From positions 708,001 through 772,000 of the forward strand of contig NC_009668.1 in assembly GCF_000017405.1 (NCBI RefSeq): DNA of 64,000 bases, read 5' to 3'. Positions 9,175 through 18,561 of the stretch are shown here, piece by piece. Under the pieces are notes generated by a model, which saw nothing but the letters and a program-made list of their open reading frames with translations, was not told the origin of the DNA and made no database searches. A program made the position numbers and the translations under genes. The stretch is from Brucella anthropi ATCC 49188 (GTDB lineage: Bacteria; Pseudomonadota; Alphaproteobacteria; Rhizobiales; Rhizobiaceae). Each line of letters opens with the position of its first letter. The stretch's first letter is position 1.

Positions 9175-10319
9175 GAAGTTGCCCCTGGATAAGTGATGTT
9201 CGGTTTGGTGGTCGGGTTGGCCTCGGCCATCGAAGCGGTAACGATCGGACGTGCGCCTCTGGTCATGCGCAGCACGAAGAGCGTGTGTGCTGCGGCAGGG
9301 ACCGCCAGCGCCAGAAGCATCGGCCAGACGGGTATGTCGAACCGGATGGCGATGTAGGCGATGGCTCCCGCCAGAAGATTGAGCGCCATGACCGCTACGG
9401 CTGTTTGCCCGCAGGAAAGCCCCGCATCCATCAGCAGATGATGCAGATGCTGCCGGTCCGGCGAGAACGGGCTTCTGCGTACAGACATGCGGCGCACGAT
9501 CAGGCTCAGCGTATCAATGACTGGCACGATCACGATCCAGATCAGGACGGGAAAGGCGACGGCGGCGGTTCCGCTTGCAAGGATGAGGATAAATCCGGCA
9601 AGGGCTGCACCGAGAAATGTGCTGCCGCCATCGCCAAGGAAAAGGCTTGCTCGTGTGCGCCAGCGATGCCGCATGTTGAAGACCAGAAAGCCGAGGCAGG
9701 CAGCAGCAAGGGCGAGCGCCTGAAGCCCGAGGCGATGTTCGCCGATCCCGAAGCCGATGACGGCCAGCCAGAAGAATGCGGCAGCACTCGCCGACCCTGC
9801 CAGTCCGTCCACGCCGTCACTCATATTGACCGCATTGACGAGGCCGACAATGAAAGCAAGCGCGATAATCAGGAAAAGCGGTCCGGTCAGGACCTGTATA
9901 AGCATTTCCGGAGTGGACGTGGCGGCAGTTTCGATGCCATCGGAAGCAAGCCCGAGATAGGTCTGCGTCAGCCCGGTGATAGCAATTATCAGGAAGGCTG
10001 CGAGCAACTGGATTGCAAGGCGCGGCGCGACAGGCAGGTTGAAACGGTCATCGAGAACACCGGCGACGAGGATGAGCACAAGCCCTGGCAGCAAGGCCAT
10101 GGCATTGGCATGTCCTGAAACGCCAAACGCCAGAAACGTGGCTGCGGAAAACGAGAGAAAAATGGCAATGCCCCCGCAAAGCGGGACATTCCCGTCATGC
10201 CTCTTGCGGGCATCAGGAATGTCGATGAGATGCCATTCGCGTGCCAGCCCCCGAAAGCCGAGGCAGAAAGCGACGGAAAGAGCGAAGGCCAGAAGCGTGA
10301 TCCAGGAAAGACTCGTCAT
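9171..10319 (-). CDS. WecA/MraY-family undecaprenyl-phosphate sugar-1-phosphate transferase
   Basis: A 382-aa polytopic enzyme of the glycosyltransferase-4 (MraY/WecA/TagO) family, which loads a HexNAc-1-phosphate onto undecaprenyl phosphate and so starts the lipid-linked repeat unit. Signatures are DIPDARKRHDGNVPLCGGIA near residue 35, VLDDRF near 90, NMSDGVDGLAG near 165, LFLGDGGSTFLG near 220 and RQHLHHLLMDAGLS near 270. Start chosen at the ATG at 10319, which follows GGAGGAG by 3 nt; the frame itself is open up to 10376. It heads the minus-strand operon (initiating transferase, GT2, DUF218, polymerase, acetyltransferase). Confidence 0.9.
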   Translation of the reverse strand: MTSLSWITLLAFALSVAFCLGFRGLAREWHLIDIPDARKRHDGNVPLCGGIAIFLSFSAATFLAFGVSGHANAMALLPGLVLILVAGVLDDRFNLPVAPRLAIQLLAAFLIIAITGLTQTYLGLASDGIETAATSTPEMLIQVLTGPLFLIIALAFIVGLVNAVNMSDGVDGLAGSASAAAFFWLAVIGFGIGEHRLGLQALALAAACLGFLVFNMRHRWRTRASLFLGDGGSTFLGAALAGFILILASGTAAVAFPVLIWIVIVPVIDTLSLIVRRMSVRRSPFSPDRQHLHHLLMDAGLSCGQTAVAVMALNLLAGAIAYIAIRFDIPVWPMLLALAVPAAAHTLFVLRMTRGARPIVTASMAEANPTTKPNITYPGATS

Positions 10320-10594
10320 GTCTCCTCCGAGGCGCGTGCAAAAGATCAAACTCCGGAAATTTTTACGCACTGACACTGCTATCCACGACTTGGCTTTAGA
10401 GCGTGCCGCATACTCCTTTCAGGTCAGGTGCTAACACCAAGGGCGACATTTCGTGCCCGTGGCAAAGGATTATTCTGAGCGAGGATAGGAAAAATGCGCC
10501 TGCGGACGCTTTTGCCCGCGCTGTCATAAATGGGGGATGAAACGATGATGCAGAAAACGCTGGCGGTGCCAGAGAATACCTGTTGGAGCGGATC
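10320..10594. other. Divergent intergenic region with no gene found
   Basis: 275 nt between the divergent initiating transferase and flippase genes. It must carry the promoters of both operons. I see no convincing sigma-70 boxes, hairpin or short ORF with a ribosome site in it. An AT-rich patch (AAATTTTTA near 10358) lies close to the minus-strand start. Confidence 0.5.
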
Positions 10595-12079
10595 ATGAAT
10601 GGCAGTCGCAGGGGTTTCCTCATGGCGGCGCTCGAACAATATGCAGGGCTGCTCTTCAACTTTGTGACGGTGGCTGCGGTGTCACGTGTTCTGGGGCCAG
10701 CCGAAACCGGAATGGGTGTGATAGGCTTGAGCCTTACGGCAGTCGTGTTTTCGCTGCGCGAATTCGCCAGTCCCGAATTTTTGATAAAGATCGATAAGGT
10801 ACGCGATCAGGACATCCGGACTTCGCTTACCTTTCTGATGGGTGTAACGGTTCTGCTGTCGCTGATCCTGTATTTTGCACTCGGATACTTCGCCGAATCC
10901 TATAACGATCCGAAGTTGAAGCTTTTTCTCAGCATCACGATTGTGGCCGCGCTGGTCGAAAGCCTGTCCTTACCGATTGTCGCATTGCTGAAGCGCGACA
11001 TGGCCTTCGGAACATTGGCGCGCATCCGCACCGCCGGGGCCGGTCTGGGTGCATTGGTAACCATTGCCATGGCCTTCAGCGGTTTCGGGCATATGTGTTT
11101 TGCCTTCGGACTGCTGGCAAGCGCGTTGATAACAACGGGGCTGGCTGTCTCGATCCACCCTTTGAAAAATCTGTTCCGCCCGTCATTGGCCAGTTTCGAC
11201 ACGGCCTGGCGGTTCGGGATTTATCTTGGAGGCAATGCTGGTCTGAACAAGATTTGCATGACGCTTCCGCAACTATTGCTCGGGCGTTTCATGCCCATAT
11301 CGGCAGTTGGCATTTACAACCGTGCCGACACTTTGAGTGGTTTGCCGGATCGCATCATCCTTTCAGCCGTCTTCACCGTGGCGTTCCCGATGCTTTCGGC
11401 GCAAGTTCGTGCCGGAGCGGATATCAGCCAGTCATACATCCGCGCCTTGTCCTATATTACCGTCGCCTACTGGCCGGCACAGGCATTGCTGGCGCTGCTC
11501 GCCTATCCGGCAGTGCACATCCTTCTCGGCCCCGACTGGACTGAATGCGTGCCCATAGTGGCGATCCTCAGCCTTGCCTGCCTCTTCTGGTTTCCTGCGA
11601 TCCTGACCTATCCCTTGCTGATGGCATTGGGTGAAAATCGTGAAGCTTTCCTGTCCAACCTCATTTCGCGGCTGGTCGCACTCACCGTTATAGGCACGGC
11701 TGCATTTTATGGGCTGCTTGCCGTCGCGCTGGGTCAGTTCATCAGCTTGCCCATACAGATGGTCATAGCCATCGTTTTCGTGCGCAGGCACGTGGCCTTT
11801 TCCTATGCCGTACTTGGTCGGGAATTGCTGAAAAGCGGTCTTGTGACTCTGATTGCGCTGGCCATACCGCTTGCAATGGTTGCCGCTGATGGCTTCTCGC
11901 TGGAAATCCCCTGGACCAGAGGCGTCGTGATGGGCCTCATCGCGGTGGTGAGTTGGCTGGGCGCGCTATTCCTAGTGCGCCACCCCTTCGCTGCCGAGGT
12001 CGAGCCATCGCTGAGCTGGCTTTTCGGAAAGCTTCGGGCGCGGCTTGTGCCCCGATCGGCGTCGACCCCTGCAGAATAG
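10595..12079 (+). CDS. Wzx-type oligosaccharide flippase
   Basis: A 494-aa MOP-superfamily exporter with about 12-14 membrane spans, close in style to WzxC and the lipopolysaccharide biosynthesis (polysaccharide_synt) family. It opens with GSRRGFLMAALEQYAGLLFN, followed by RVLGPAETGMGVIGLSL, typical of the first two helices. It should flip the undecaprenyl-linked repeat unit to the periplasm for the polymerase encoded at 6363. The ATG at 10595 follows TTGGAGCGG; a TTG four codons earlier is possible but less likely. A GT2 gene follows after 11 nt, so the two probably share a transcript. Confidence 0.88.
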   Translation: MNGSRRGFLMAALEQYAGLLFNFVTVAAVSRVLGPAETGMGVIGLSLTAVVFSLREFASPEFLIKIDKVRDQDIRTSLTFLMGVTVLLSLILYFALGYFAESYNDPKLKLFLSITIVAALVESLSLPIVALLKRDMAFGTLARIRTAGAGLGALVTIAMAFSGFGHMCFAFGLLASALITTGLAVSIHPLKNLFRPSLASFDTAWRFGIYLGGNAGLNKICMTLPQLLLGRFMPISAVGIYNRADTLSGLPDRIILSAVFTVAFPMLSAQVRAGADISQSYIRALSYITVAYWPAQALLALLAYPAVHILLGPDWTECVPIVAILSLACLFWFPAILTYPLLMALGENREAFLSNLISRLVALTVIGTAAFYGLLAVALGQFISLPIQMVIAIVFVRRHVAFSYAVLGRELLKSGLVTLIALAIPLAMVAADGFSLEIPWTRGVVMGLIAVVSWLGALFLVRHPFAAEVEPSLSWLFGKLRARLVPRSASTPAE

Positions 12080-12090
12080 GACGGCCTGTC

Positions 12091-13065
12091 ATGGACAAAT
12101 GCAAATTGGAACAGCCGACAATCGACGTTGTTATTCCCAACTTCAACTATGGTCGCTATCTTTCCGCCTGCGCCAACAGCGTCTTGCAACAATCAGGCGT
12201 CAATGTCCGTCTGCTGATCATCGACAATGCCTCGACAGATAATAGCGTCGAGGTTGCCAAGAGCCTTGCGGCCGGCGATAGCCGTGTCCAGCTGCTGCTC
12301 CGTCAGAAAAACCTGGGGCCGCATGCTTCGTTCAACGAGGGCATAGACTGGGCCGCATCGGAATATTTCCTGATCCTGTGTTCGGATGATCTGCTGGCGA
12401 GAGGGGCTCTGGAGAGGGCGACAAGAATGCTGTCGCAACGCGACGACGTTCATCTCGCGCATGGCGCGACGGGCCGGATAAAAGCCGACGATGGTGAAGC
12501 TCGTGTGACAGGTGCCACGTCCCCCGCTTCGAACGAGTGGCGGATATGGTCCGGGGAAGAATTCATTGAGTTTGCCTGCCGGCATGCGTTTAACCCGGTT
12601 ACAGGCCCGACTGCGGTTGTGAGGACTGCGATCCAGAAACAGATGGGATATTACCGCACGTCGCTTTCCCATACTGACGATCTCGAAATGTGGCTTCGCA
12701 TTGCCACACGCGGTTCCGTCGCCGCTACCGGCCAGATACAGGCTTTTGCGCGGTCGCATCCCCAGAACCGGTCGGCGACGGTGAATGGTATTCTGTCCTG
12801 GAACCGCGAGTTCGAGGCAGGATTCCGGTCCTTCTTCGATCATGAAGGTGCCAACTTGCCGCATCAACACCGTCTGTTTGCAATGGTTCAGGATTGCCTT
12901 ACCAAACGGGCTTATTGGTCAGCGATCTCCAATCTGGCGCGGAGGCCGAAAGTGGCGGGTTCGCTGATGGCATTCGCGCTGAAGCGTGAGCCCTTGCTCG
13001 CGGTCATGCCACCCTTCGACTATCTGTTGAAGCGTTCCGTCTGGCGAAGCGGACGCGGCGCCTAG
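12091..13065 (+). CDS. Glycosyltransferase, GT2 family
   Basis: A 324-aa GT-A transferase. It shows the classic N-terminal fold: IDVVIPNFNYGRYLSACANS near residues 10-29, LLIIDNASTDNSVEVAKSL, NLGPHASFNEGIDWA, and the metal-binding LCSDDLL near 93. A catalytic-base acidic motif is seen in SHTDDLEMWLRIA near 193. The frame is open to 11953, inside the flippase gene, but the ATG at 12091 lies just after the flippase stop with a purine-rich stretch (AATAGGACGG) upstream. Convergent with the pyruvyltransferase gene across an 81-nt repeat element. Confidence 0.87.
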   Translation: MDKCKLEQPTIDVVIPNFNYGRYLSACANSVLQQSGVNVRLLIIDNASTDNSVEVAKSLAAGDSRVQLLLRQKNLGPHASFNEGIDWAASEYFLILCSDDLLARGALERATRMLSQRDDVHLAHGATGRIKADDGEARVTGATSPASNEWRIWSGEEFIEFACRHAFNPVTGPTAVVRTAIQKQMGYYRTSLSHTDDLEMWLRIATRGSVAATGQIQAFARSHPQNRSATVNGILSWNREFEAGFRSFFDHEGANLPHQHRLFAMVQDCLTKRAYWSAISNLARRPKVAGSLMAFALKREPLLAVMPPFDYLLKRSVWRSGRGA

Positions 13066-13146
13066 AACGCATCCCGAGAAATCCGAAACGATTTTCGGAT
13101 CAAGGTGTGTGTAAATACAAAAAGATAGGGCATTTCCAAACACATT
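13066..13146. repeat. Rhizobial-type palindromic intergenic repeat
   Basis: The whole gap between two convergent genes is filled by a sequence of the widespread Hyphomicrobiales type that starts near GCATCCCGA, carries a palindrome and ends near GGGCATTTCC. A perfect 8-bp inverted repeat ATCCGAAA / TTTCGGAT occupies 13081-13088 and 13093-13100 around a CGAT loop. There is no T-run after the stem, so it is not a standard terminator, though it may protect both 3' ends. Assignment to a known repeat family is from memory of similar elements. Confidence 0.6.
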
Positions 13147-14373
13147 CTAGTTCGGTCGTAGTGACTGAATGGCTGGATCAGCTGTACTCCTGACATTGTC
13201 GAGAAATGTGGTGTGAAGAAGCTCTTCCTGTCGTGCCAGCCGGCTGCGATAGCGCTCCACACCGGCTTTCACCTGCGTGGTCAAAATCGTTTGATGCTCG
13301 AAAGCAAAGTCGACCTGGGAGAGGATTGTTTCAGGATCAAAATTGTCAATCCGGTGGCAGAATGCCGCCAGTCCGGTATCGTGCAACAAAGCGTCGTTTT
13401 TGCTCGCATAAGCCATGGAGATTGTGGGGCGTCCCATGGCCAGCGCGCAGACGATGTTATGGTAGCGGCTTGCGATAACGACGTCGGTCTTGGCGATCTG
13501 TTGCATGAGTTCGTGCAGGGAAGCGGATGGTTCAAATGCGACTTTGTTCGCTTCCGCCGGAGCGAGCTGCTCCAGTATATCGCGAGCCGCCTCTATGTCG
13601 CCCTTGTCTCCGATCAGCAGACGCACCTGACGCCCGCTGGCCAGAAGCCTGGTCACCAGTGTCGTTACTTTGGAGACATAGTCCCTGTAGATGGCATCGC
13701 CATCCTTCTCCATCTTTTTCCACCCGCGATAAGTCATCACGCCGATGCCCACACATTGTTCCGGCCTATCCCGATTTTGATCAGGAACCGTTGGCAATGC
13801 AAAGGCGATATCAGCACTGACGAAATCCTGAGCGGGTTTTACGCCCAGCTGTTTCATGAAGTCATGAGAGATTTGATCTCTATAGGAACGAAAAGACGCC
13901 AGCATTGCAGCCTGACGGATGAAGAACCGGCTCCATCGATGATCGACCGGTCCGGCGCCGATCGACACGAAGATCATGCGCGTGCCGGTCAGTCTGGCCG
14001 CCAGCGACCAACGCAGTACTGCAAAAGGCCAGCCAAAGGGGTTCTCGTTGAAGTCATCCAGTATGCCTGTACCCGGCACAATGATGAGATCGAGCTGAGA
14101 AGCAAGCAGAAGCGCGCAACTGAAACCGACTGTTCGTCGGGGAAAATGCAGCATCGCTTTGTTGACTGCCCGGAGCAGCCAGTTGGATGGATCGGGCTGG
14201 GAGACCGGATGAGCTGAAAGATCGAATGTCTGCGCAACGATATCGGGTTTGGAGCAGATGCAGACAAGCTGTGCGTCGGGACAGTTACGCTTCAAGAGTT
14301 GCAACATGGCTTCCAGCGAACCGTCATTGCCGGTATTGCCGGAACCAAACTGCCCGAAAAGTCCTATTCTCAT
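13147..14373 (-). CDS. Polysaccharide pyruvyl transferase family protein (WcaK/AmsJ-like)
   Basis: A 408-aa protein of the PS_pyruv_trans family, which adds a ketal pyruvate from PEP to a sugar of an exopolysaccharide. It begins RIGLFGQFGSGNTGNDGSLE, with VPGTGILDDF near residue 110, IFVSIGAGPVDH near 142, and the diagnostic ASRYHNIVCALAMGRPTISM near 310. The frame is open up to 14514 but the ATG at 14373 starts the first beta strand and follows GGGAGACACGCGC. It is a single minus-strand gene, divergent from the GT4 gene at 14628. Ketal pyruvates are common in colanic-acid-like polymers, which fits the fucose genes here. Confidence 0.85.
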   Translation of the reverse strand: MRIGLFGQFGSGNTGNDGSLEAMLQLLKRNCPDAQLVCICSKPDIVAQTFDLSAHPVSQPDPSNWLLRAVNKAMLHFPRRTVGFSCALLLASQLDLIIVPGTGILDDFNENPFGWPFAVLRWSLAARLTGTRMIFVSIGAGPVDHRWSRFFIRQAAMLASFRSYRDQISHDFMKQLGVKPAQDFVSADIAFALPTVPDQNRDRPEQCVGIGVMTYRGWKKMEKDGDAIYRDYVSKVTTLVTRLLASGRQVRLLIGDKGDIEAARDILEQLAPAEANKVAFEPSASLHELMQQIAKTDVVIASRYHNIVCALAMGRPTISMAYASKNDALLHDTGLAAFCHRIDNFDPETILSQVDFAFEHQTILTTQVKAGVERYRSRLARQEELLHTTFLDNVRSTADPAIQSLRPN

Positions 14374-14627
14374 GCGCGTGTCTCCCGCTGCGCCGACAAG
14401 CTTAGGCCAGACCGACCTGCAGGAAAACTGGCAGAAGGGTGAACACCATACTCTATTGTAGGATGGGGTGTACCCCTCATAGCCGAAATGCGTGGCAGAG
14501 CAATTTCGATACACTGGCCAGCGGTATATCCATTGCCCCCCGATATACCGGAGTAAGGCTTCGAGGGAGTTGTTCCCTCGAAGTCTTGTCTCCCCTGAGG
14601 TGTTTCTGTGGCAACAAGGTTCTGGCC

Positions 14628-15860
14628 ATGAAATGTGCTTACTTTGTCCGTCCTCACATAGGCGGGACCTATTCGGTTTTCACGCGTCTGCGCGCCTCGC
14701 TTGCCCAGTCGGGCATAGAGCTTCGCTGGCTTGCTGCAGGCGCTGCTGGCGATACGGTCAATGTGCCGACAGGGCAGGGGCTTGATGATGCGCTTCGCAA
14801 GGGCGATGCCATCGACCGCATGGGTGTGCTGGATGAAGAAACCCGCGCAAGGCATATGATCAGCTTCCTGCGCGAAAACCATTTCGACGCCGTTTTCGTC
14901 AATGTTCTTGCGAACCGTTTCGAAACCAATCTGGCGCGCTATCTGCCCGCCGATATTCTGCGCATCATGATCGTGCACAATATCACACCCGGCACCTACG
15001 CGGCGGCGCGGGCAATCCGCGATCATGTTCACGCAACTGTCGGCGTTTCAAAACGCTGCCGCGACGATCTCGTGCGCCAGCATGGTTTTGATGCGTCGCG
15101 CACGCTTGTCATCCCGCATGGACTGAACCGGGACATTCACTTGTCGCGCAATGTTCAAAAGCCGGATGAGTCCGGCCCGCTTCGCCTGCTTTATCTGGGG
15201 CGGATGGAAGACAACTCGAAGGGCATTTTCTGGCTGCCGAATATTCTGCGCGAGCTCGATTGCTCCTATCACCTGACGGTCGCCGGTAATGGTCCCGATC
15301 TGGAACAGCTGCGGCATCGTCTTGCGCCTTTCGGCGACAAGGTGAGGTTTAGTGGCTGGGTTGCGCCTGCCGATGTTCCCTGGCTGGTGAACCAGCATGA
15401 CGTCATGATCATGCCGTCACGCTTTGAAGGTTTCGGCCTGACGCTCATTGAAGCGATGAGCCAGGGATGCCCGGCGGTCGTCTCGAAGATCGCTGGTGTG
15501 ACCGATACGATTGTCACCGATGGCGAGGACGGGCTCTTGTTTCCTGTCGGCGATTTCCGTCAGGCAGCGCGTCATATCAACCGGCTTGCACGCGACCGAG
15601 AGCTACTTGCCGGCATGGCAGCCGCCGCCCAGCAGAAAGTGGAAACGGTCTTCGACAACGATATTGCTGGTCGAGCCTATGCCGGTCTTCTCGAACATCT
15701 CGCGGAGGATCGCCCAGCCATTGCGCCGCCACTGCCGCTTTCGCAATGGTCGATGCCGAACGCACTTCATTCCAGTTTGCGCAGTCGCTTGCCAAAACCG
15801 GTAAAGAACTGGCTGCGTCAGGTGCGCGAGCGCCTGCATACGAGATGGTCGGCAGCATGA
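14628..15860 (+). CDS. Glycosyltransferase, GT4 family
   Basis: A 410-aa GT-B transferase. It starts KCAYFVRPHIGGTYSVFTRL; the donor domain shows LLYLGRMEDNSKGIFWLPNI near residue 186, MPSRFEGFGLTLIEAMSQG near 264 with the E-x7-E pair, and ITDTI-type loop VTDTIVTDGEDGLLFPVGD. The frame is open to 14439 but the ATG at 14628 follows AAGG with 8 nt spacing and fits the family start. A basic, Arg-rich tail (RSRLPKPVKNWLRQVRERL) may contact the membrane. It lies 26 nt upstream of the aminotransferase gene, so it may head that operon. Confidence 0.87.
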   Translation: MKCAYFVRPHIGGTYSVFTRLRASLAQSGIELRWLAAGAAGDTVNVPTGQGLDDALRKGDAIDRMGVLDEETRARHMISFLRENHFDAVFVNVLANRFETNLARYLPADILRIMIVHNITPGTYAAARAIRDHVHATVGVSKRCRDDLVRQHGFDASRTLVIPHGLNRDIHLSRNVQKPDESGPLRLLYLGRMEDNSKGIFWLPNILRELDCSYHLTVAGNGPDLEQLRHRLAPFGDKVRFSGWVAPADVPWLVNQHDVMIMPSRFEGFGLTLIEAMSQGCPAVVSKIAGVTDTIVTDGEDGLLFPVGDFRQAARHINRLARDRELLAGMAAAAQQKVETVFDNDIAGRAYAGLLEHLAEDRPAIAPPLPLSQWSMPNALHSSLRSRLPKPVKNWLRQVRERLHTRWSAA

Positions 15861-15886
15861 TCTGTGAATAAGAAAGGAGAAGGGGC

Positions 15887-17242
15887 ATGAACCTTTTCAC
15901 ATCGCAGTTCCGCAATTCTCAGTTGCTCGCCAGCAAGGCGCACGCGCTCATTCCGGGCGGCTGTCACACCTATGCCAAGGGTGACGACCAGTATCCGGTA
16001 CTCGCGCCCGGGTTCATCCAGCGCGGGTCCGGTTCGCATGTCTTCGACGTCGATGGCCACGAATATATCGAATATGGCATGGGCAATCGTGCGGTCGGGC
16101 TTGGCCATGCCTACCCGCCCGTCGTGCGCGCCGTGCGCGACGCCTTGCAGGACGGATGTAATTTTACGCGCCCAAGTGCCATCGAAGTCGAATGCGCGGA
16201 AAGTTTTCTGGAGCTGATCGACGGCGCCGAGATGGTGAAATTCTGCAAGGACGGCTCGGATGCGACCTCCGGCGCGGTGCGATTGGCGCGTGCCTATACC
16301 GGACGTGACATGATTGCCTGTTGTGCCGATCATCCATTTTTCTCGACCGATGACTGGTTCATTGGAACGACGAAGATGAATGCAGGCATTCCAGCTTCGG
16401 TTTCGGCTTTGACGGCAACTTTCCGTTACAACGATATTGCAAGCGTTGAAGCCCTGTTCGAGGATTATCCGGGGCGTATCGCGGCCATTATCCTCGAACC
16501 TGCAAAGGCTGACGAACCGCAAAACAACTTCCTGCAGGAAGCAAAGCGCATCGCCCATGAAAACGGAGCCTTGTTCATTCTGGACGAGATGATTACCGGC
16601 TTCCGCTGGCATATGCGCGGCGCGCAGAAGCTTTATGATGTCGAGCCGGACCTGTCCTGTTTCGGCAAGGCGCTGGGCAACGGTTTTGCAATATCAGCGC
16701 TGGCAGGCAAGGCGGAATATATGCAGCTGGGTGGACTGACACAGACCGACCATCCTCGCGTTTTCCTGCTTTCGACCACCCATGGCGCTGAAACCCATGC
16801 CATGGCAGCCGCGATTGCCACGATGACCATCTATCGCGACGAACCGGTGATCGAAAGGCTCTATGAGCAAGGTTCCAAACTGGCAGAGGGCGTGAATGCG
16901 ACGATTGCCAGTCACGGCCTGCAGAACCATGTTCGCCTGTTCGGGCGTCCTTGCTGCCTTGCCTATGGAACGCTCGACGAGCAAGGGCAGCCGTCGCAGG
17001 CATTTCGTACTTTGTTTCTTCAGGAAACGATCCGGCGCGGTGTGCTGATGCCATCTTTGGTCGTGAGCTATACCCACAGCGACACCGACATTGCGCGCAC
17101 GGTGGATGCCATCGACGGTGCGCTCGACGTTTACGTCCGGGCGTTGAACGACGGTGTAAGCTCTTATCTGACCGGACGTCCTTCACAGGTGGTCTATCGC
17201 CGCTTCAATGAAGCGCCGACTTATCCGCCGACGATGCGATGA
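15887..17242 (+). CDS. Class III PLP aminotransferase, glutamate-1-semialdehyde aminomutase-like
   Basis: A 451-aa fold-type I PLP enzyme of the class III/GSAM group. Visible features: IPGGCHTYAKGDDQYP near residue 22, the PLP-phosphate motif KDGSDATSGAVRLARAYTGR near 123, the aspartate of LFILDEMITGFRW near 230 and the Schiff-base lysine in CFGKALGNGFAISALAGK near 265. It follows AGGAGAAGGGGC, a good ribosome site, and overlaps the DUF4038 gene by 4 nt. It is unlikely to be the haem-pathway HemL because it sits among polysaccharide genes and has an unusual C-terminus. It probably transaminates a sugar or a small acid used in nucleotide-sugar assembly. Sugar aminotransferases normally belong to the DegT family, so this is atypical. 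Confidence 0.82.
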   Translation: MNLFTSQFRNSQLLASKAHALIPGGCHTYAKGDDQYPVLAPGFIQRGSGSHVFDVDGHEYIEYGMGNRAVGLGHAYPPVVRAVRDALQDGCNFTRPSAIEVECAESFLELIDGAEMVKFCKDGSDATSGAVRLARAYTGRDMIACCADHPFFSTDDWFIGTTKMNAGIPASVSALTATFRYNDIASVEALFEDYPGRIAAIILEPAKADEPQNNFLQEAKRIAHENGALFILDEMITGFRWHMRGAQKLYDVEPDLSCFGKALGNGFAISALAGKAEYMQLGGLTQTDHPRVFLLSTTHGAETHAMAAAIATMTIYRDEPVIERLYEQGSKLAEGVNATIASHGLQNHVRLFGRPCCLAYGTLDEQGQPSQAFRTLFLQETIRRGVLMPSLVVSYTHSDTDIARTVDAIDGALDVYVRALNDGVSSYLTGRPSQVVYRRFNEAPTYPPTMR

Positions 17243-18561
17243 AGCGTTTTGTAGTCGCCATTATCGCCACGATCCTGCTGTTTATGGCAGCAGGATCGTC
17301 CGATGCAGCTGCTTCGTTCCCGATCAAGATCAGCCAGGATCGGCGCATTTTCGAGGATGCTACGGGTAAACCGTTTTTGCTGCAGGGCGATACTGCCTGG
17401 TCGTTGATCGCCGAACTGAAGCGCGAGGATGTCGAGATCTATCTGCAGGATCGCCGGAAGCGCGGTTTCAACGCCATTCTGGTCAATCTTGTCGAACACT
17501 ATTTCTCCCGTCATCCACCCGCCAATGCCTATGGTGAAAAACCGTTCAAGGGCGATGCCTTTGGCGATCTCAACCCGAAATATTTTGACCACGCCGCTTG
17601 GGTGATCGGGCGGGCGGAGCAATTGGGGATAGTTGTTTTTCTGGCTCCCGCCTATCTGGGCGTGAACGGTAACAGTCAGGGCTGGTTCTCGAAGGCTGAG
17701 GTCGCCGGTCCACTGAAAATGCGCGTCTATGGCGAGGCGATAGCCCAACGATTTAAGGAATTTCATAATATAGTCTGGGTGTTGGGCGGTGATTTTAATG
17801 CGCCGGATCGGCGGCTTGTCTCTCAAATGGCTGAGGGCATAGCGCGCGTTGATCCAGACGCCCTCCAGACGGTGCACTCTGGCCGCAAGACGAATACGGC
17901 GGAACTCTGGGCCGATCAGTCCTGGCTGAGTTTCGATACGGTTTATACCTATGACGATGTGCATGCCACGGTTTCCGAGCGGCGCAAACCGAACAAAATG
18001 CCCGTTATTTTGCTGGAGGGGGGCTATGAGTTCGAGCGGGAGACGACCGCACAGATGATCCGGCGCAACGCCTATGGTGCTTTGCTTGCCGGTGCTGCCG
18101 GACAGTTCTTTGGCAATAATCCCATCTGGCATTTTACCGGGCCGGGTGTTTTCACTGCTGATCGCAGCTGGCGGGAAGCGCTCGACAGCCCCGGCGCACA
18201 GTCGATGACGGCGTTGAAGAGGCTCTTCGACAAACTGCCCTGGCCGCAACTTAAACCAGATGGCGAAGGAGCTGTTCTGGTCAGCGCGAAAAGCTATGCC
18301 GTATCGCTGCCTGATGGCACTTTGTCGGTGGTTTACGGGGACGCCAACGATTTCAAGGTACAGAAAAATGTCGTGAAAGATGGCCGGAAGGCCGTCTGGT
18401 ATGACCCTGTTTCCGGCAAGTTTGCCGATGCAGGCCAGCCGACGGTGGAGGGGCTGATTGCCACCTACACGCCGAAGCGGGTGCAAAATTCCGGCGGCGG
18501 AACCGATTGGCTTCTGCTGATCGGCAGCGACGAGCGTCTGCGACCCATCCAAAAGAGGTAG
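17239..18561 (+). CDS. Secreted DUF4038 / apiosidase-like glycoside hydrolase
   Basis: A 440-aa exported protein with a signal peptide (RFVVAIIATILLFMAAGSS, cleavage probably after DAAA near residue 25). A DUF4038 TIM-barrel follows: FLLQGDTAWSLIAELKREDV near 48, RGFNAILVNL, NIVWVLGGDFNAPDRR near 173-188 with the acidic catalytic site, and MPVILLEGGYEFERET near 253 with the partner glutamate. The tail (DGTLSVVYGD, then AVWYDPVSGKF) resembles the collagen-binding-like domain often attached to DUF4038. The family includes GH140 apiosidases. In this operon a periplasmic or extracellular enzyme that trims or releases the polysaccharide is plausible; substrate unknown. Confidence 0.78.
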   Translation: MKRFVVAIIATILLFMAAGSSDAAASFPIKISQDRRIFEDATGKPFLLQGDTAWSLIAELKREDVEIYLQDRRKRGFNAILVNLVEHYFSRHPPANAYGEKPFKGDAFGDLNPKYFDHAAWVIGRAEQLGIVVFLAPAYLGVNGNSQGWFSKAEVAGPLKMRVYGEAIAQRFKEFHNIVWVLGGDFNAPDRRLVSQMAEGIARVDPDALQTVHSGRKTNTAELWADQSWLSFDTVYTYDDVHATVSERRKPNKMPVILLEGGYEFERETTAQMIRRNAYGALLAGAAGQFFGNNPIWHFTGPGVFTADRSWREALDSPGAQSMTALKRLFDKLPWPQLKPDGEGAVLVSAKSYAVSLPDGTLSVVYGDANDFKVQKNVVKDGRKAVWYDPVSGKFADAGQPTVEGLIATYTPKRVQNSGGGTDWLLLIGSDERLRPIQKR

